Below, piece after piece: positions 35,401 to 46,700 of a stretch of 64,000 nt of DNA. How positions within the stretch are numbered: position 1 is the stretch's first letter; the number at the start of each line of letters is the position of its first letter. Under the pieces are notes generated by a model, which worked only from the letters and a program-made list of their open reading frames with translations, was not told where the DNA came from and made no database searches. Both the position numbers and the translations under genes were made by a program. This DNA is from Synchiropus splendidus (lineage: Eukaryota > Chordata > Actinopteri > Syngnathiformes > Callionymidae): NCBI RefSeq assembly GCF_027744825.2, contig NC_071342.1, forward strand, positions 24,902,001 to 24,966,000, written 5' to 3'.

Positions 35401-36723
35401 CGCCCGCCTGACTCAGCTTGACATGGCTGTTTCCACTAGACTCAGAAGCAAAGCGACGTGTTTCCCAGTCTCACACAGCGATGCAGCCGGGACCGTTGGC
35501 CCACTGACCACAGTGAAGAAGCGCTCCATGAACACAAGGTCTCCCCTGCCAGTGGCGCTGGCACCATGTGACCAGGAGCTTTCAAATGTTGCGCACAGTT
35601 GAAGAGAGAGTTTGCTCTTCCAGAGCATTAAGTGATTCCTCTTGTTTGCTTCGCTGCAACAACGTCGAGTCTGCTGCGTGTGTCTACTTTTACAACTGTT
35701 TGTCGACAAATGTTTGTGTGCTGAGAGCCATTGTGTAGAACACACACACACGATGTTCAGAAGTGGATGAATTAATCAGATTCAGATTCGGAGCAGCCGA
35801 GGAAGCACCGTGACCCCGGAGCAAAGAGGTCCGAGGAGAGCAGCTCAGAAGTTCCTCCGAGCCCAGAAGGCTGGACTTTCCACAGGTTCTGAGGTGCTGG
35901 ACAGAAACTGGACCAAACCCTGAGGCTCCTCCATGAAGGGGAACGTTGCTCTGAAGCGTCAGAAACACTTTCCTCATTCATTTCTGTTACTGGCGGTCAT
36001 GTGACCTGAGCTGCTCCAGCCAGACCATGTGACTTGATGAGACAGCTCGGTCACCGTGGCTTCACCCTCTTCTTCGCCTCTCCCGAGCAACACAACGCCC
36101 CAGACGTGGGGTGACTGGCATCTCAGGGTGAGAGCTCTGGCTGCTTCCTGCTGAGCTGGTTCAGTCCGTCCGTCGCAGCCAAAGATGACTTCACTGCCTT
36201 GGTTTGACTAAACACAGGCCTGTGCTGCCATGGCGACGCATTTCAGCGCGGCCACGCAACGGTCGCTCCCTGGTCTTTTTCTGGCTCACATATTTCATCT
36301 TCTCATTCGCCCACGAGGAGTCCTCGGGTTTGGAGGCGGGACTAAAGAGGACAATCATTTTCAAAACATTTGTGCTGTGCAAACACTTTCACTCCCTTCA
36401 TTCAAACAATGGTGTTGTTACACAAACATTCATCCGAGAAGATCAACATTACACAAGCCAGGCTCGCTGTTGCCATGGAGACGCGCCTATTGATCCGCCT
36501 CCGGGGCATGATTGACAGTCCAAACTCACAAAGCAGCAGGACTTGTTATTCGAGTGCAGTCGGCCGCGTCACTGAGGGTCGGACCTCAGAAGGAAGGGGT
36601 TTACGGGCGACCCGTGGGCAACAGAGGAGCAAGAGAGGGACTCACAAACTCCGGGATGAAGAGCAGGTCAGGGATGGAGGTGAAGATGGAGCCGCCGCTG
36701 GGCAGCGCGTCTGTGGAGGCCAT
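32489..36723 (-). CDS. mal: MAL-family MARVEL protein, MAL-like (4 exons)
   Basis: Encodes a 156-residue four-pass MARVEL protein (myelin and lymphocyte protein type), a raft proteolipid of apical transport and myelin. Exons: 36723-36646, 34374-34210, 33919-33767, 32563-32489; all GT-AG, all phase 0. Exon 1 (LPSGGSIFTSIPDLLFIPEF) closely follows human MAL. Exon 2 carries GGLVWILVAS and GWVMFVSVFCFVVTT. Exon 3 has YHFLATVFYLSASVVLA but is nine codons longer than in the mall gene, adding residues (around KALVVVPAEL) before the last membrane segment. Exon 4 reads HVATLLYFLHTIFSAMRWKR. The start has an in-frame ATG in a GC-rich first exon. It is transcribed in the same direction as mall and nphp1. 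A degraded duplicate of exons 2-4 lies 8 kb upstream. Confidence 0.88.
33056..33385. mobile_element. Short inverted-repeat element in mal intron 3
   Basis: The arms TCGAGGTACCAAAYGTGTC face each other at about 33,067-33,085 and 33,352-33,370, with weaker similarity extending outwards. The enclosed 270 bp has a different texture from the rest of the intron. On the minus strand it encodes a short cysteine-rich reading (CGNKCHACGRNGLG) with an in-frame stop just upstream. This looks like a non-autonomous DNA transposon or a fossil fragment, but I cannot name a family, and target-site duplications were not established. Confidence 0.4.
33921..33955. repeat. CA microsatellite at the mal exon 3 acceptor
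   Basis: A CA/CG dinucleotide run immediately precedes mal exon 3 on the coding strand. The same run sits at the same place in the duplicated copy at 42,260-42,292, so it was part of the duplicated segment. Confidence 0.85.
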
Positions 36724-39700
36724 GGTCCCGAGTGAGGCGGCGTCTGCGTGCGTCTGCCGGAGTGCTGCGGCCCAGAGTGAGATCCTGCGCCCGGCTCCAT
36801 CTGCTTTTAAACTCCCCACCTCTCCCAAGCCTCCTCCTCCTCCTCCCATCTCCTGCTCACTTCCTCAACGACCTGCCCGACAAGTGAGCGAGTGCGTGAG
36901 CGCGCCCTCCTGCCGCCTCCTGACTCGCCCCTTCTCACACAGGTGCGTGCACGGATGGAGTCCGGCCTGAACAGGCGCTGACTTCAGGAGCTCCACCTGA
37001 CTCCGATCAGCCTGGATCCATGTCGATTCCCTTCAGTGTTGGGGGTCTCTTCCCCGCGCTGTGTTCCTGCGCCTCTGGTCCAGATACATGTCACATGTCT
37101 CGTCTGCCTGCAACAGTTGACACTAGAACAGGTTCCTCCTGGCACCAGAAGTAGCTGCCCGCAGCGAAAGCTGAGCCCTGCTCGCCGGGTTTTCTCCTCA
37201 GCCATTGTCACTGTTGTCAGCAGGGTTTTGTTTGTGTTTTTTTTTTTCCTTAATGTTTTGAATCATGAGGGTCTTGTTTTCTCTCAACACTCTGTTCACG
37301 TCTCAATGTATTTATTTACCTTTGACTGTGATGGTGTTTCCAAAACCTTGTGAAGGTGCTGGGAGGTCTGCGGCTCACCGTCACCTGCAGCAGCGAGCAG
37401 TCGGACTGGAGACCCTGCTGCGTGCAAACAGCTCGTCCAAGTCCACGGTTCTCATGACAACGGAACGAGTCGGTCAACATTGAGTCGCGCTTCTGACTCG
37501 CTGCCACATGTCTTACTGTAGCAAGTTTATTTATAGAGCAAAGCCAGTTATGGCTCGTCCTGCTCGTCTTTTCTACATGGAGTTCTGTCAAGTCTCCACT
37601 CTGTTCAGCAAATGTCTGGTCCAATCCCGTCTCCTCTTGTCTCAGTCAGGCCAAGTCTCCATGTCGAGTCATGATCCTGTGGTCCTCAGAAAGGCTTGTG
37701 TCTGCGCTGCCTCTGGCTCCGACACCTCCACTGACCTCATGACACGCTTCGTCCCAAGATCTGAGCAGAGGTGAGGAGCAAGGCACCACGCTAAAGCAGC
37801 AGCAGCAGACCCATTTACAGGAGAACGTGGGAAGACCTCCCAGCAGCACAACATTCAGCTGCGTTTTCAGTTACGTCTTCATGTTGCATCTTCTTCCCAC
37901 TGAACTGTGGCTTCATCGTGAAGCGCATCCTTCTCAGGGGACCTTTCTGAGCCCTGCTTCCTCTGGTGGACCGCTCCAGGACGTGAGGGCAACAGGGTTC
38001 GGATCTTCAGGTCGAGAGCGCCGGGTGATTCTGGCGAGTCCGGGGAGTCGGAGGGTGTGGCGCGGCGCCTCGCCTTCAGCGGCTCTGAACCCGGCTGAAT
38101 CAGCCGCTCGTCCGTCTGGACACACCTGGTGTCCTGCCTCTGAATGGGAGCTTGACTCAACCATCTGTCATTGGACGGGGAAGCTTTAGTGTTCAACACA
38201 GCCTGTGTGTGACAGGCAGCAGCCTCTGATCTGAGCCTCCTCATCTCTGGCCCGGACAGTCCTGAAGGAAACTGGAGACAACCACGTGTTGGCCCGTGGC
38301 TTTTCTCATGACTTTGCCTTCAGACTCTCCAAATATGGAACTTGATTTCCGCGACTCTCTGCCACATGTTACCACCCATTCTTCTTCACACCCCAGCCGT
38401 CAGTCAGGTGAGCGGGGTCAGAGGTCCGGGCCAGGCAGCTGATCCATCCCTCTTCTTCTGTCACTGGCGTCAGGGCGGGCGCCTGCATGTGGGTCAGAGT
38501 GACGCTGCCTCAGTCAGCTCCCCTGAAAGGAAGCTCCGGCTCCATCACAGCGGCGTGGTGCCCTCGGATCCTGCCGCTGCTTTGAGTCCTGGCCAGGCAG
38601 GTCCTTACAGGAACAATAGTGCCTTCTGAATCCATGACTTTGTCATAGCAGTCAGTAATGACTAGTGCGGGCCACTTCCTCCCGTCACACTCGACACGCA
38701 GCGCAGCGCCACTGAAGCTCCTGCCTGCACCGCAGAGGGGAGCAGGAGGCTCATGTTTCTGAGAAGACTGAGAGGATTTCAACTTCTTCTGGCGTCTCCT
38801 GTCACACCAGCTCCTCCTCCATCAACCTCATGGTTGGTCCCCTCCATCTCCAACATGCTAGGTCCAACACTGTCCCTGCTGTGAATCTAGAGCTTCGGCT
38901 CCACGCAGGTCTGAACCACACACACACACGCACACACACAAGACACATCAAAATGAAACGTCGAGAGATGATAAATGACGGGGCCCCGCCCTTGGACAAC
39001 AGTGACGACATCATGACTGCAGCACAACAAGGGAACAACAGGCTCAGAAGCCTGCGGTGGACGGAAGGGCCCCGCACTCACATGAAGCACCCGCCACCCC
39101 ACAGCACTGTCGCGCCTGGCGACTGTGACTCGAGAGCTTCAGCATCAGTCCAGGTCACAGATGCTGAGGGAGGGGCTTGGTGAAAGAATACAACAGGACA
39201 GTGAAGCAGATGGAGAGGAGCTCCTGTCAGACACCGCTCTGCAGCAGCACGGCTTGGACTGAAGCCCCTTCCACCTGATCCTGAACCTTCAGAGGTCGGC
39301 CCAAGCTCTGCCTCCGGCGTGACTGACGCTCAGGGCTGACCGTTCACCAGCCTGCGGGAACCAACACACACGCCCTGCCCGTCCACAAGCTCGCCGTCTG
39401 TTGTGTTCTGGTCGAGGACCAGGTCTCTTCCATGGACACCACACAAGGCCGCGCTCAGGTTGGCATCAGACCTTGGCCGGGTGACGTCATCGGCTCTGAC
39501 AGAGACCTGACCGGGGTCCGAGTTTTCACCCGGGTCAGGTGACACATTCACCCTGCAGGAATGTGGTCGGACAGGAATCACTGTTGGAAACTTACCAGAG
39601 ACAAACTCTGTGTGTGTGTGTGTGTGTGTTGGGGGGGGGGTTGCTCCTCACTTATGGGGACCAATCCTTGACAAACACTGTCCTTGTGAGGACCTGATGC

Positions 39701-42033
39701 CAATGTGGGGACTTTGGAGGTTCAGCCTGAGTTTGAGGGTGAAGACTTTGAACTAACTGGGTCTCAGTTTGGAGTCCTGCTTCAGGCCACGTGTTGGTGG
39801 TTGGTTAGGTTTTCGGGAGGTCCTCACAAAGGCGGTGTGACAAACCTGTGAGTGTGAGCGAGCGTTCACATCTGAAGCACCAGGCACGGAGCAGAGGCTG
39901 TTTGTGTGCAGACCCTCCGGGTGGGTCCCAAGCCCCTGGAGGGTCACCAAACTGATCTAGAAGCTCGGCACCCAGGTGATTTGAGGAAGTGTGGACCGAG
40001 CAGCGTGGGACGGTTGGCCTTCCTCACCAAAGTCTTGTGCGACATGTGCGCCCCATGATGCGGACGCTTGTTAAGCCCTTAACACTTTTCCGTAAATGGC
40101 CCTGCCGGTCCAATAAAAGGTGGAGAACTCGGAGGAATGAGGGCGTGCTGGTCGCCCTCCCTCTGCATTTATAGGCGCTATAAAAAGCCAGCTAAAGATT
40201 AAGCGTGGCCCCGCCCACACACACACACACACACAGAGTTGTGAGTGGTGTTGAACTAAGGGGTGGAGGCCCTGACTCGCTTCAGCGAGCGCAGAAATGA
40301 GAGGACAGAAAACACTTGAGCAGCATGTAAACAAAGCTTAAGTGATACTTGGCCCGGGGCCAGAATACATTCAGAGATACGCGGCGGATGTTTGTTCAGT
40401 CTTGAGCCGCCAGTCGCTCAACAATGGCGGCGTACTCCAGCGTGAAGGCCAGGATTGGCCTGGGTTCCTGCTGAGGCTCCTGACTCTGATCTCATGTCTC
40501 AGGTTCACTTGGATTCACGGACTCCACTGTGCTGCTCCAGAGGTGAAGACCACGACTGGCCCGCGGGCCAGACTCTGGGCACCCTGGTCTGCCTCCGCGC
40601 TCACATTGGTTTGACTGGTTCCAATGAGTCCAGTCCACATGTTGTTCATGAGTGGCCATTTGGAACGCGCCCTGATGTGAGTCACGTCCGGGCGTGACTC
40701 CTTTATGGCACTTCAAATTCCCTCCAAAGTCCTTTACCTGAAAACCCTGCTGCCCCCCCCCCGCCCCCTGGAGTCCTGGAGACCATGTCCCCGCTCACTG
40801 GGTCCAGCGCAGGGATGCCCAGACTCCTCCAGCTCATCTGGGGGACACCAAGGCTTTCCCAGGCCACCCGGTCCCTCCAACAAGAGAGACTTCTTACTGC
40901 GGTCCTGAGACCTACAGTGTGCTGTCTGGGGCCTGGTCTCCCGTGACAAACAGGTCAGGACCGTGACGTGGCCCCACCCTGGAGCCGGGCCTGGGGTTGG
41001 GGCGCGCTCCCGTGGCTTCACCACCCGCAGAGGGAGCGGCAGGGGTCGGGTGGGTCCGCTTCTGCTGCGGGGACATGGAAGGACAGCTGCCAATGAGTCC
41101 TGCATCTGGACAAAGGACAGATCCCTGCTCTCTGCTCACAGGAGCGGCACATCAAGATGCCGATCTGACAGCATGACGGAGGTTTATTAAATATTAGCTG
41201 GCTCTGATAAGGGGGGCAGCGTCACAGTGCAGAGGTCTGTAACCGGTCAGACCACAGCGCCAAGAGCATCAGTCTGGAACGATCTCAGCAGGTCCAGGTC
41301 TCGGTCATGGACTCTGAGGAGTGGGGAGATGGGCCTCCAGCGCCACCAGGACCCATGAAGCGAGGACCTCTGAGACCAGGACCAGACTCCGTGGAGGACG
41401 TGACGTCTTCTGCTGCAGGGTTTTGGGTCTAGACTCTTATCTTCTCCCTGGGTTCAAAGGTCAACACCTTGTGTGTGGAAAACTTTAAACCTACAACGAA
41501 CCAACCGCCAAAAACAACTGAAACTATTTTATGAGAAAAAGAAACGATAACTGAAGCACCAGCATCAGAAAGAGGTCAACTGTGTGGATTCTGGGAGCAG
41601 TGCGTGACTTTGTTTTTGAATTCCCTGCTTCACATTTATTGAACAAAAGCACGGCATTGATAGGATCAGCCACCAGGAACGTGGCCACTGAAGATCCGCG
41701 GAGATGAAGTCATGGCGGGCAGGTGGGTGCTTAAACACGTGTTGTGCAGCTCAAACAGACAAATCAATGTCAAGAAAATCAGGAAGAGTGGTTTTCCCTC
41801 ATCCAAGGTGCTTTAACGCCTTGGTGCGGCTCATGTCTGGTGTTGGTGAGCCGCCTCAGCCTCATGTTTCCAGAGCGCCCCCCCTTGGTTGGTGCGGAGA
41901 ATGTGTTTGGGATTTTTTTATTTCATGATCAGGTGAGCGCATGCGCAGCACAATGACGTCCTAAACGAAGCCGGGAGTTCAAGCAACACTTGATCAGCCT
42001 CGACCGATGAATGTTGTGATATTGAGCAATGCT
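36724..42033. other. Intergenic between mal and its degraded duplicate
   Basis: I recognise no gene. The first few hundred bases carry the mal promoter region, which has no clear TATA box. Other contents are a T run near 37,240, CA repeats near 38,920 and 40,215, and the dispersed repeat at 39,605-39,870. Open frames are short and show no domain motifs. Confidence 0.5.
39605..39870. repeat. Dispersed repeat with TG head, copy 1
   Basis: A TG run and a G run are followed by blocks rich in GTGAGGACC and then AACTAACTGGGTCTCAGTTT. A diverged copy with the same order of blocks (TG run, TTTGAGG, AACTAACTGGGTCCCAGTTT, TGGTTCAGG) lies at 57,580-57,870. It belongs to the common fish repeats of the GTGAGGAC type; no coding potential. 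Confidence 0.55.
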
Positions 42034-42055
42034 CACGTGGGCTCCTGTGGAGACT

Positions 42056-42942
42056 TCAGGCTGGTCTCCATCTCTTGGCGGAGAACATGGCGTGGAGAAG
42101 GTAGAGGAGCGTGGCCACGTGTGACAGCACCTGTGGAGTCACATGAGCCAACTGAGGTGCGTAATAGATGAATGTCCCTAGTTGAACAGTGATGTCGGCC
42201 AGGACCACTGACGCACTCAAGTAGAAGACTGTCGCCAGGAAGTGGTAGCCCGCCTCCTGCACACACACACACACACACACACGCACGCGCACAGTGCATT
42301 ACCTCCCGACGTTCAAACTACAATATCAATGATGGCAAGTTCTGTGTTTTCTGTCAGGTGTGTTTAGTCTTTATTTTTGGCTTAATAGTATCTTACATCA
42401 CATGCATTTTTTAGCTAAAGCAATGTCAATAATTTACATTTGGATACATGTTTTTCATTGATTCATTTATTTTTAATGCAGTGTAGTGGTGTCTTCTGAA
42501 ATCCATCAAGTCAGATCTGATCCTCTTCAGTCTGAAGGGAGCAGGTTCTTTTGCAGCCAGTTCCAGTTTCCTGCTGCCATGAAGATGGGGTTTGATGGGA
42601 TGATGATTTGACTGTCTGGAACTGGGCCCGGGACAGTGAAGGGCCTGAGCTGACCTGAGGATGTTTGTGACACGAGGCCAGCGCCATTCCCCAGGAGAAG
42701 CTCAGCAGGATCTCCAGGAAGGCGGCCTTCACCTGACCTGCCTCCGGGACATGAGCGTCCTCTGACTGATCCCATCAGGGCGGAGATGAGCAGCCATTTA
42801 TGCTCCGTGCACAGGAAGCAGCACAATCAGGACAGAAACAACTGGATTATGGTCACCGTCATGTGAGGCGAACATGACCCAGGCCATGGGGTTGGCAGAC
42901 ACCGGTGCAGAGGATCCAGACCAGACCCCCCACCACCCCTCA
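42056..42942 (-). pseudogene. Degraded duplicate of the mal gene
   Basis: On the minus strand, 42,256-42,056 reads YHFLATVFYLSASVVLADIT, then sequence from intron 3, then HVATLLYLLHAMFSAKRW and a stop. It is close to mal exons 3 and 4 at the DNA level, including the adjacent CA run. A deletion removed the 3' half of exon 3 and most of intron 3, yet the frame stays open across the junction. Exon 2 survives only as a remnant at about 42,942-42,788: it keeps the GGLVWI and MGWVMF-coding blocks but has lost 11 bp relative to mal and is scrambled further on. No exon 1 was found. It is a partial tandem copy, unlikely to make a MARVEL protein. Confidence 0.8.
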
Positions 42943-43616
42943 CAAGCCCATCACCTCAGGCCGCACAGCCTGAGAGGCAGAGCCGAGCACCTGTCTTCTG
43001 GCCCTTGAATCAAAACATTCAGGCTGTCAGTCTGTCCGACGCATTTTTCCTGTTTGCATGGTCATCTGTGGATCTAAAGAAGGCCTTGTTAAGAGCTGCT
43101 TTCCTTCCGTCCATCTGTTTATGTGTTGGAGAGATGTCAAATTCTTCTGATCTTCAGATGCTGCCAAGAAGACACTGTGTGCGTGGAGCACCGTCACGGT
43201 CTGGAACCCTCTGCCCAGGAACCCAGTGAAGCTGCCCAGCACTGTGGAGGCCTCACACCTGGACCAGGACCAGGACCTGGGGAGGACGTTTCCACGCTCC
43301 AGGAAGCCAGTGGTGCTGCTGGGTCAAAAAAGTCCCATCGAGAAACCAGTGTTTGTAAATGATCGCAACACAAATCCACGTCACATGACAAATTTGAAGA
43401 AGGGAACATTGGCTCTGGATTATGACCAAGGACCACCCATCTGCACGGCCTCACAGTGGAGAACGCAGCAGCAGAGGGCGGACGCTCCCGACGCTCATCT
43501 TCTGTCCTGAGATCCCAGTTTTCCCATTTAGAACCAAGTGACTCTCGTCTTCTCACTGGGTTGGAAGGTCAACAGTTTGACTCTTATATTCGAGTGGGAA
43601 ACTTGAGCCTGATGAG
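42943..43616. other. Spacer downstream of nphp1
   Basis: No gene recognised. The region lies between the exon 2 remnant of the mal pseudogene and the nphp1 polyadenylation signal, and contains no strong repeat. Confidence 0.45.
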
Positions 43617-43622
43617 TTTATT
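43617..43622 (-). terminator. nphp1 polyadenylation signal
   Basis: AATAAA on the minus strand, 115 bp after the nphp1 stop codon. Confidence 0.6.
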
Positions 43623-43736
43623 AATGAATCACAAAGAGACTTATAAACTTCGGCAGGAGATAAAAAAAAAAAGTCACATCTGTTGGCATTCCTTCATTCT
43701 CCTGGTGAAAGATGGCGGGGTGGAAAGGGGGCGGAG

Positions 43737-46700
43737 CTACCGGGCCACTCGCAGCAGGTCGAAGCTCAACTCGCTGATGTCAAAAGCCACATGCTGATGC
43801 GTGAGGTCAGCGAAGATCTCTGGGCCTCCCGACTGGCTGGTGGCCTCCTGCCAGTGCTTGAGGGCGTCCAGGGCGGCGAAGATGACCCGGGCCCGCTGCT
43901 CCTCGCTGGGCGGGTCGGCCCAGCGGTACGGCACCAGCGAGGACGAGCGGAGGAGGAAGTAGCCGGACGACATGTAGACTTTGGTGAACTCCTGCTTCAG
44001 GTAGGACGGGTCTCGCTGGACGTGACAGGAATGAGCAGCATGTTAGCAGTGCCCTCTACAGGCGACAGGAAGGACCCACGACACACACCTTCTGTGCTCT
44101 GCTCATGTGCGTCTCAGCCTCCAGCCAGGCGCTCTGCAGACAGGTGGCGCCAGAGTGAACAATGCAGCACAGAAACCAAGGGTTTCAAAGAGACACCCAC
44201 CCTGACCGCGTCCAGCAGGTCGGACTGCTCCAGCAGCAGCGGGAAGGTGGACAGCACGGGACTGGAGATCAGATCTGAGACACGGGCCGCAGGCTGAGTG
44301 ACCGTGTCAGCGTGTGAGGGCAGTGTCGGCGGTGTTACCAGCGTTCTGCATGGTGGGGCGGTCCATGAGCAGCGCGTCGGCCAGGAGTTGCCGGTGCAGC
44401 GCCAGCAGCGGGACGCAGCTCAGGCAGTGCAGCAGGGTGTCCGGCAGCAGGCTGGGAGACAGCAGCAGCGGGTCAGTCGAGCCTTGAGCCACCCACATCT
44501 GAGTGCGTGTGGCCGGCACCTGAGCTGCGCTCGGGTCTGGCTCTTCACCGATCTCAGCTTCAGGATCAGCTTGGGCTGCCGGCGGCTCTGAAGCATCTGA
44601 TGGAAGACGGAGGCTGGAGCTGCCGACACACGGCCACGGTCAGACACCGCACGCCTTCACAACCATCTCCTCAGGTGAGGCCGGCCTTACAGTCTCGGGC
44701 GTGAGCCGTGTCCACGCCCACGTCCTTCTCGTACGGAGTTCCTCCATTCACCTGCAGCTCGTACGTCCTGCAAGCACCAACGTTACAATCGGGCCAGACA
44801 AGCGTGCCTTAGCTCATGAAGCCAGTCGCATGTAATGCCTGAGCGGCGCCGCTGTTATCACATCTAGGAGGCAGGAGTCTAGTACTGATGAGCGCCACGA
44901 AGAAAAGCTCCCATTAAGTGCACTCTGATGCAGCCACCAAAGCACTGAGGCTTTCAACGCTTTCCCGACTGCACCTGTTTGGAAGTGGATTCCCAGCATC
45001 ATCGGTCAGTTTGAGGAAGGTCCATCCACAGCTCAGGTCTCCTCGCTCACCTGTCGACTGACACACACGGCAGGAACTTGGAACGTGCTGAGAAACCACG
45101 CTTCTGCACCCCACACTGACGTCATCCCAGCATGTCCCCTCATTCTTACTCTTAGATGCTTCGGGTGCGTGGAAACAGAGACGTGTGGGTGTCCTTACAT
45201 TTCGGATGAACGAGACCCCCAGCTCAAACAGGAGGCCCAGATCCGGAGACGAGGAGCTGCAGCGCAGGAAGCAGTCGCCATCCAGGAGGGTGGGGAGGAT
45301 TCCAGCCACCTGCAGAAGTAAGAGAGGGATGAAGAGAAGAGTGCAGGCAGGGGGGAAGGAGAACCAAAACAAGAAGAAAGTGTCCTACAGCACAGGGACA
45401 GGCCGTCCACAGTCTTTACCCGAGGAGAGAAGGTCCACGTCTTCGGACTCTTGGGGCTGTAGGTGGCTCTGACGGTGTGGATGTTGCTCAGCACCTGGGC
45501 CACAGCTCGGCGTCAGTGACCAGCAGACGGTGCTGGGCTTCACTGTTCTCACCTGAGTTCCATCGAAAGCACAGAAACGGATGTGTCTGCTCAGGACCTG
45601 CACCCCGACTCCTGGAGTGGGGATCATCCTGCAGCCCCACAGCGTGAAGCAGACGCAGGTCCGGACCTGGCGCGGACGGACCTGGGCCGGAGCAGAGTCA
45701 GCACCCGCCGACACACTGTCTGTCTGACTGACTGACTGAGGGCACTCACCCGGCCGGAGTCCGGCTCCAGGAAGAGGTCGCTGAAGGAGAGCTGTGACTG
45801 GCTGAGCTGCGGCTGGATGTAATGACTCGCTCTGTATCTGAGGCCTGAGAAAGCGTTCACAGCAACACGTGCCACTCTGGCCCAGGAGGCGGCAGGCCCT
45901 CTCTACAGTCGACAACAGAGGAGCCACTCACCTTCCTCCTGCAGCAGTTTGTTCAGAGTTGACGGTCTGAATCCCGACGGAATGGCACCCATGGCAGAGA
46001 GGACATCGGTGGCATCGATCTGTCAGACAGACATGTAAAGGCTCCAGCAGAACCACCTGTGAGAAGGCAAGAGTGGCTTCACCTCCGTCAGCGCTTTCCT
46101 GACCGTCGACCAGTTGGACGACGCAGCTTCACTGTGGACCATCCACATGTTAATGGCTGAAGTCAGACAGTTCAAGCAGAGCAGTCACACAGACGGACCT
46201 CTTCCTGTCCTCAGCCTCTTCTTCGTCCTCTTCCTCCTCAGACGCCTCCTCCTCTACATCATCCTCGTCATCATCATCCTCCTCCTCCTCCTCCTCATCA
46301 TCCTCACTGGCACCAGAACACGTCTGAAACACAGGTCTTGGACTGACGTGCTCTCAAGCCTGAGTCCTATCACAGCACGGTCTTTACCTTTAAATAGGTT
46401 CTGGGCACAACTCCCTTGTCTCCGCTGGGGTTCTGAGCCAGCCACCAGCCGTCGCCCGTTTTCCTGATTATCCTCAACACCTCCCCCTTCTGAAGCAGCA
46501 CAACAGAATGACTGTCAGTGTGGCTGACTGTCGCAGTCTGGCTTCCCGTTTTCCCTGACGTCTTTCAGCAAGGCATCAATTACATTTTGGAGTGAATGAA
46601 AGTCAAACATTATTTCCATCATGGCGTCGAAAAAGCAAAGTGAGTGAAGCTGTGTCACCTGAACCGACAGATCTCCGTCCTGCTCTCCCTTGAACTCACT

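Noticed and set aside
42056..42292. A functional third MAL gene
   Set aside because: No exon 1, damaged exon 2, and a deletion through exon 3; only a fused fragment remains open.
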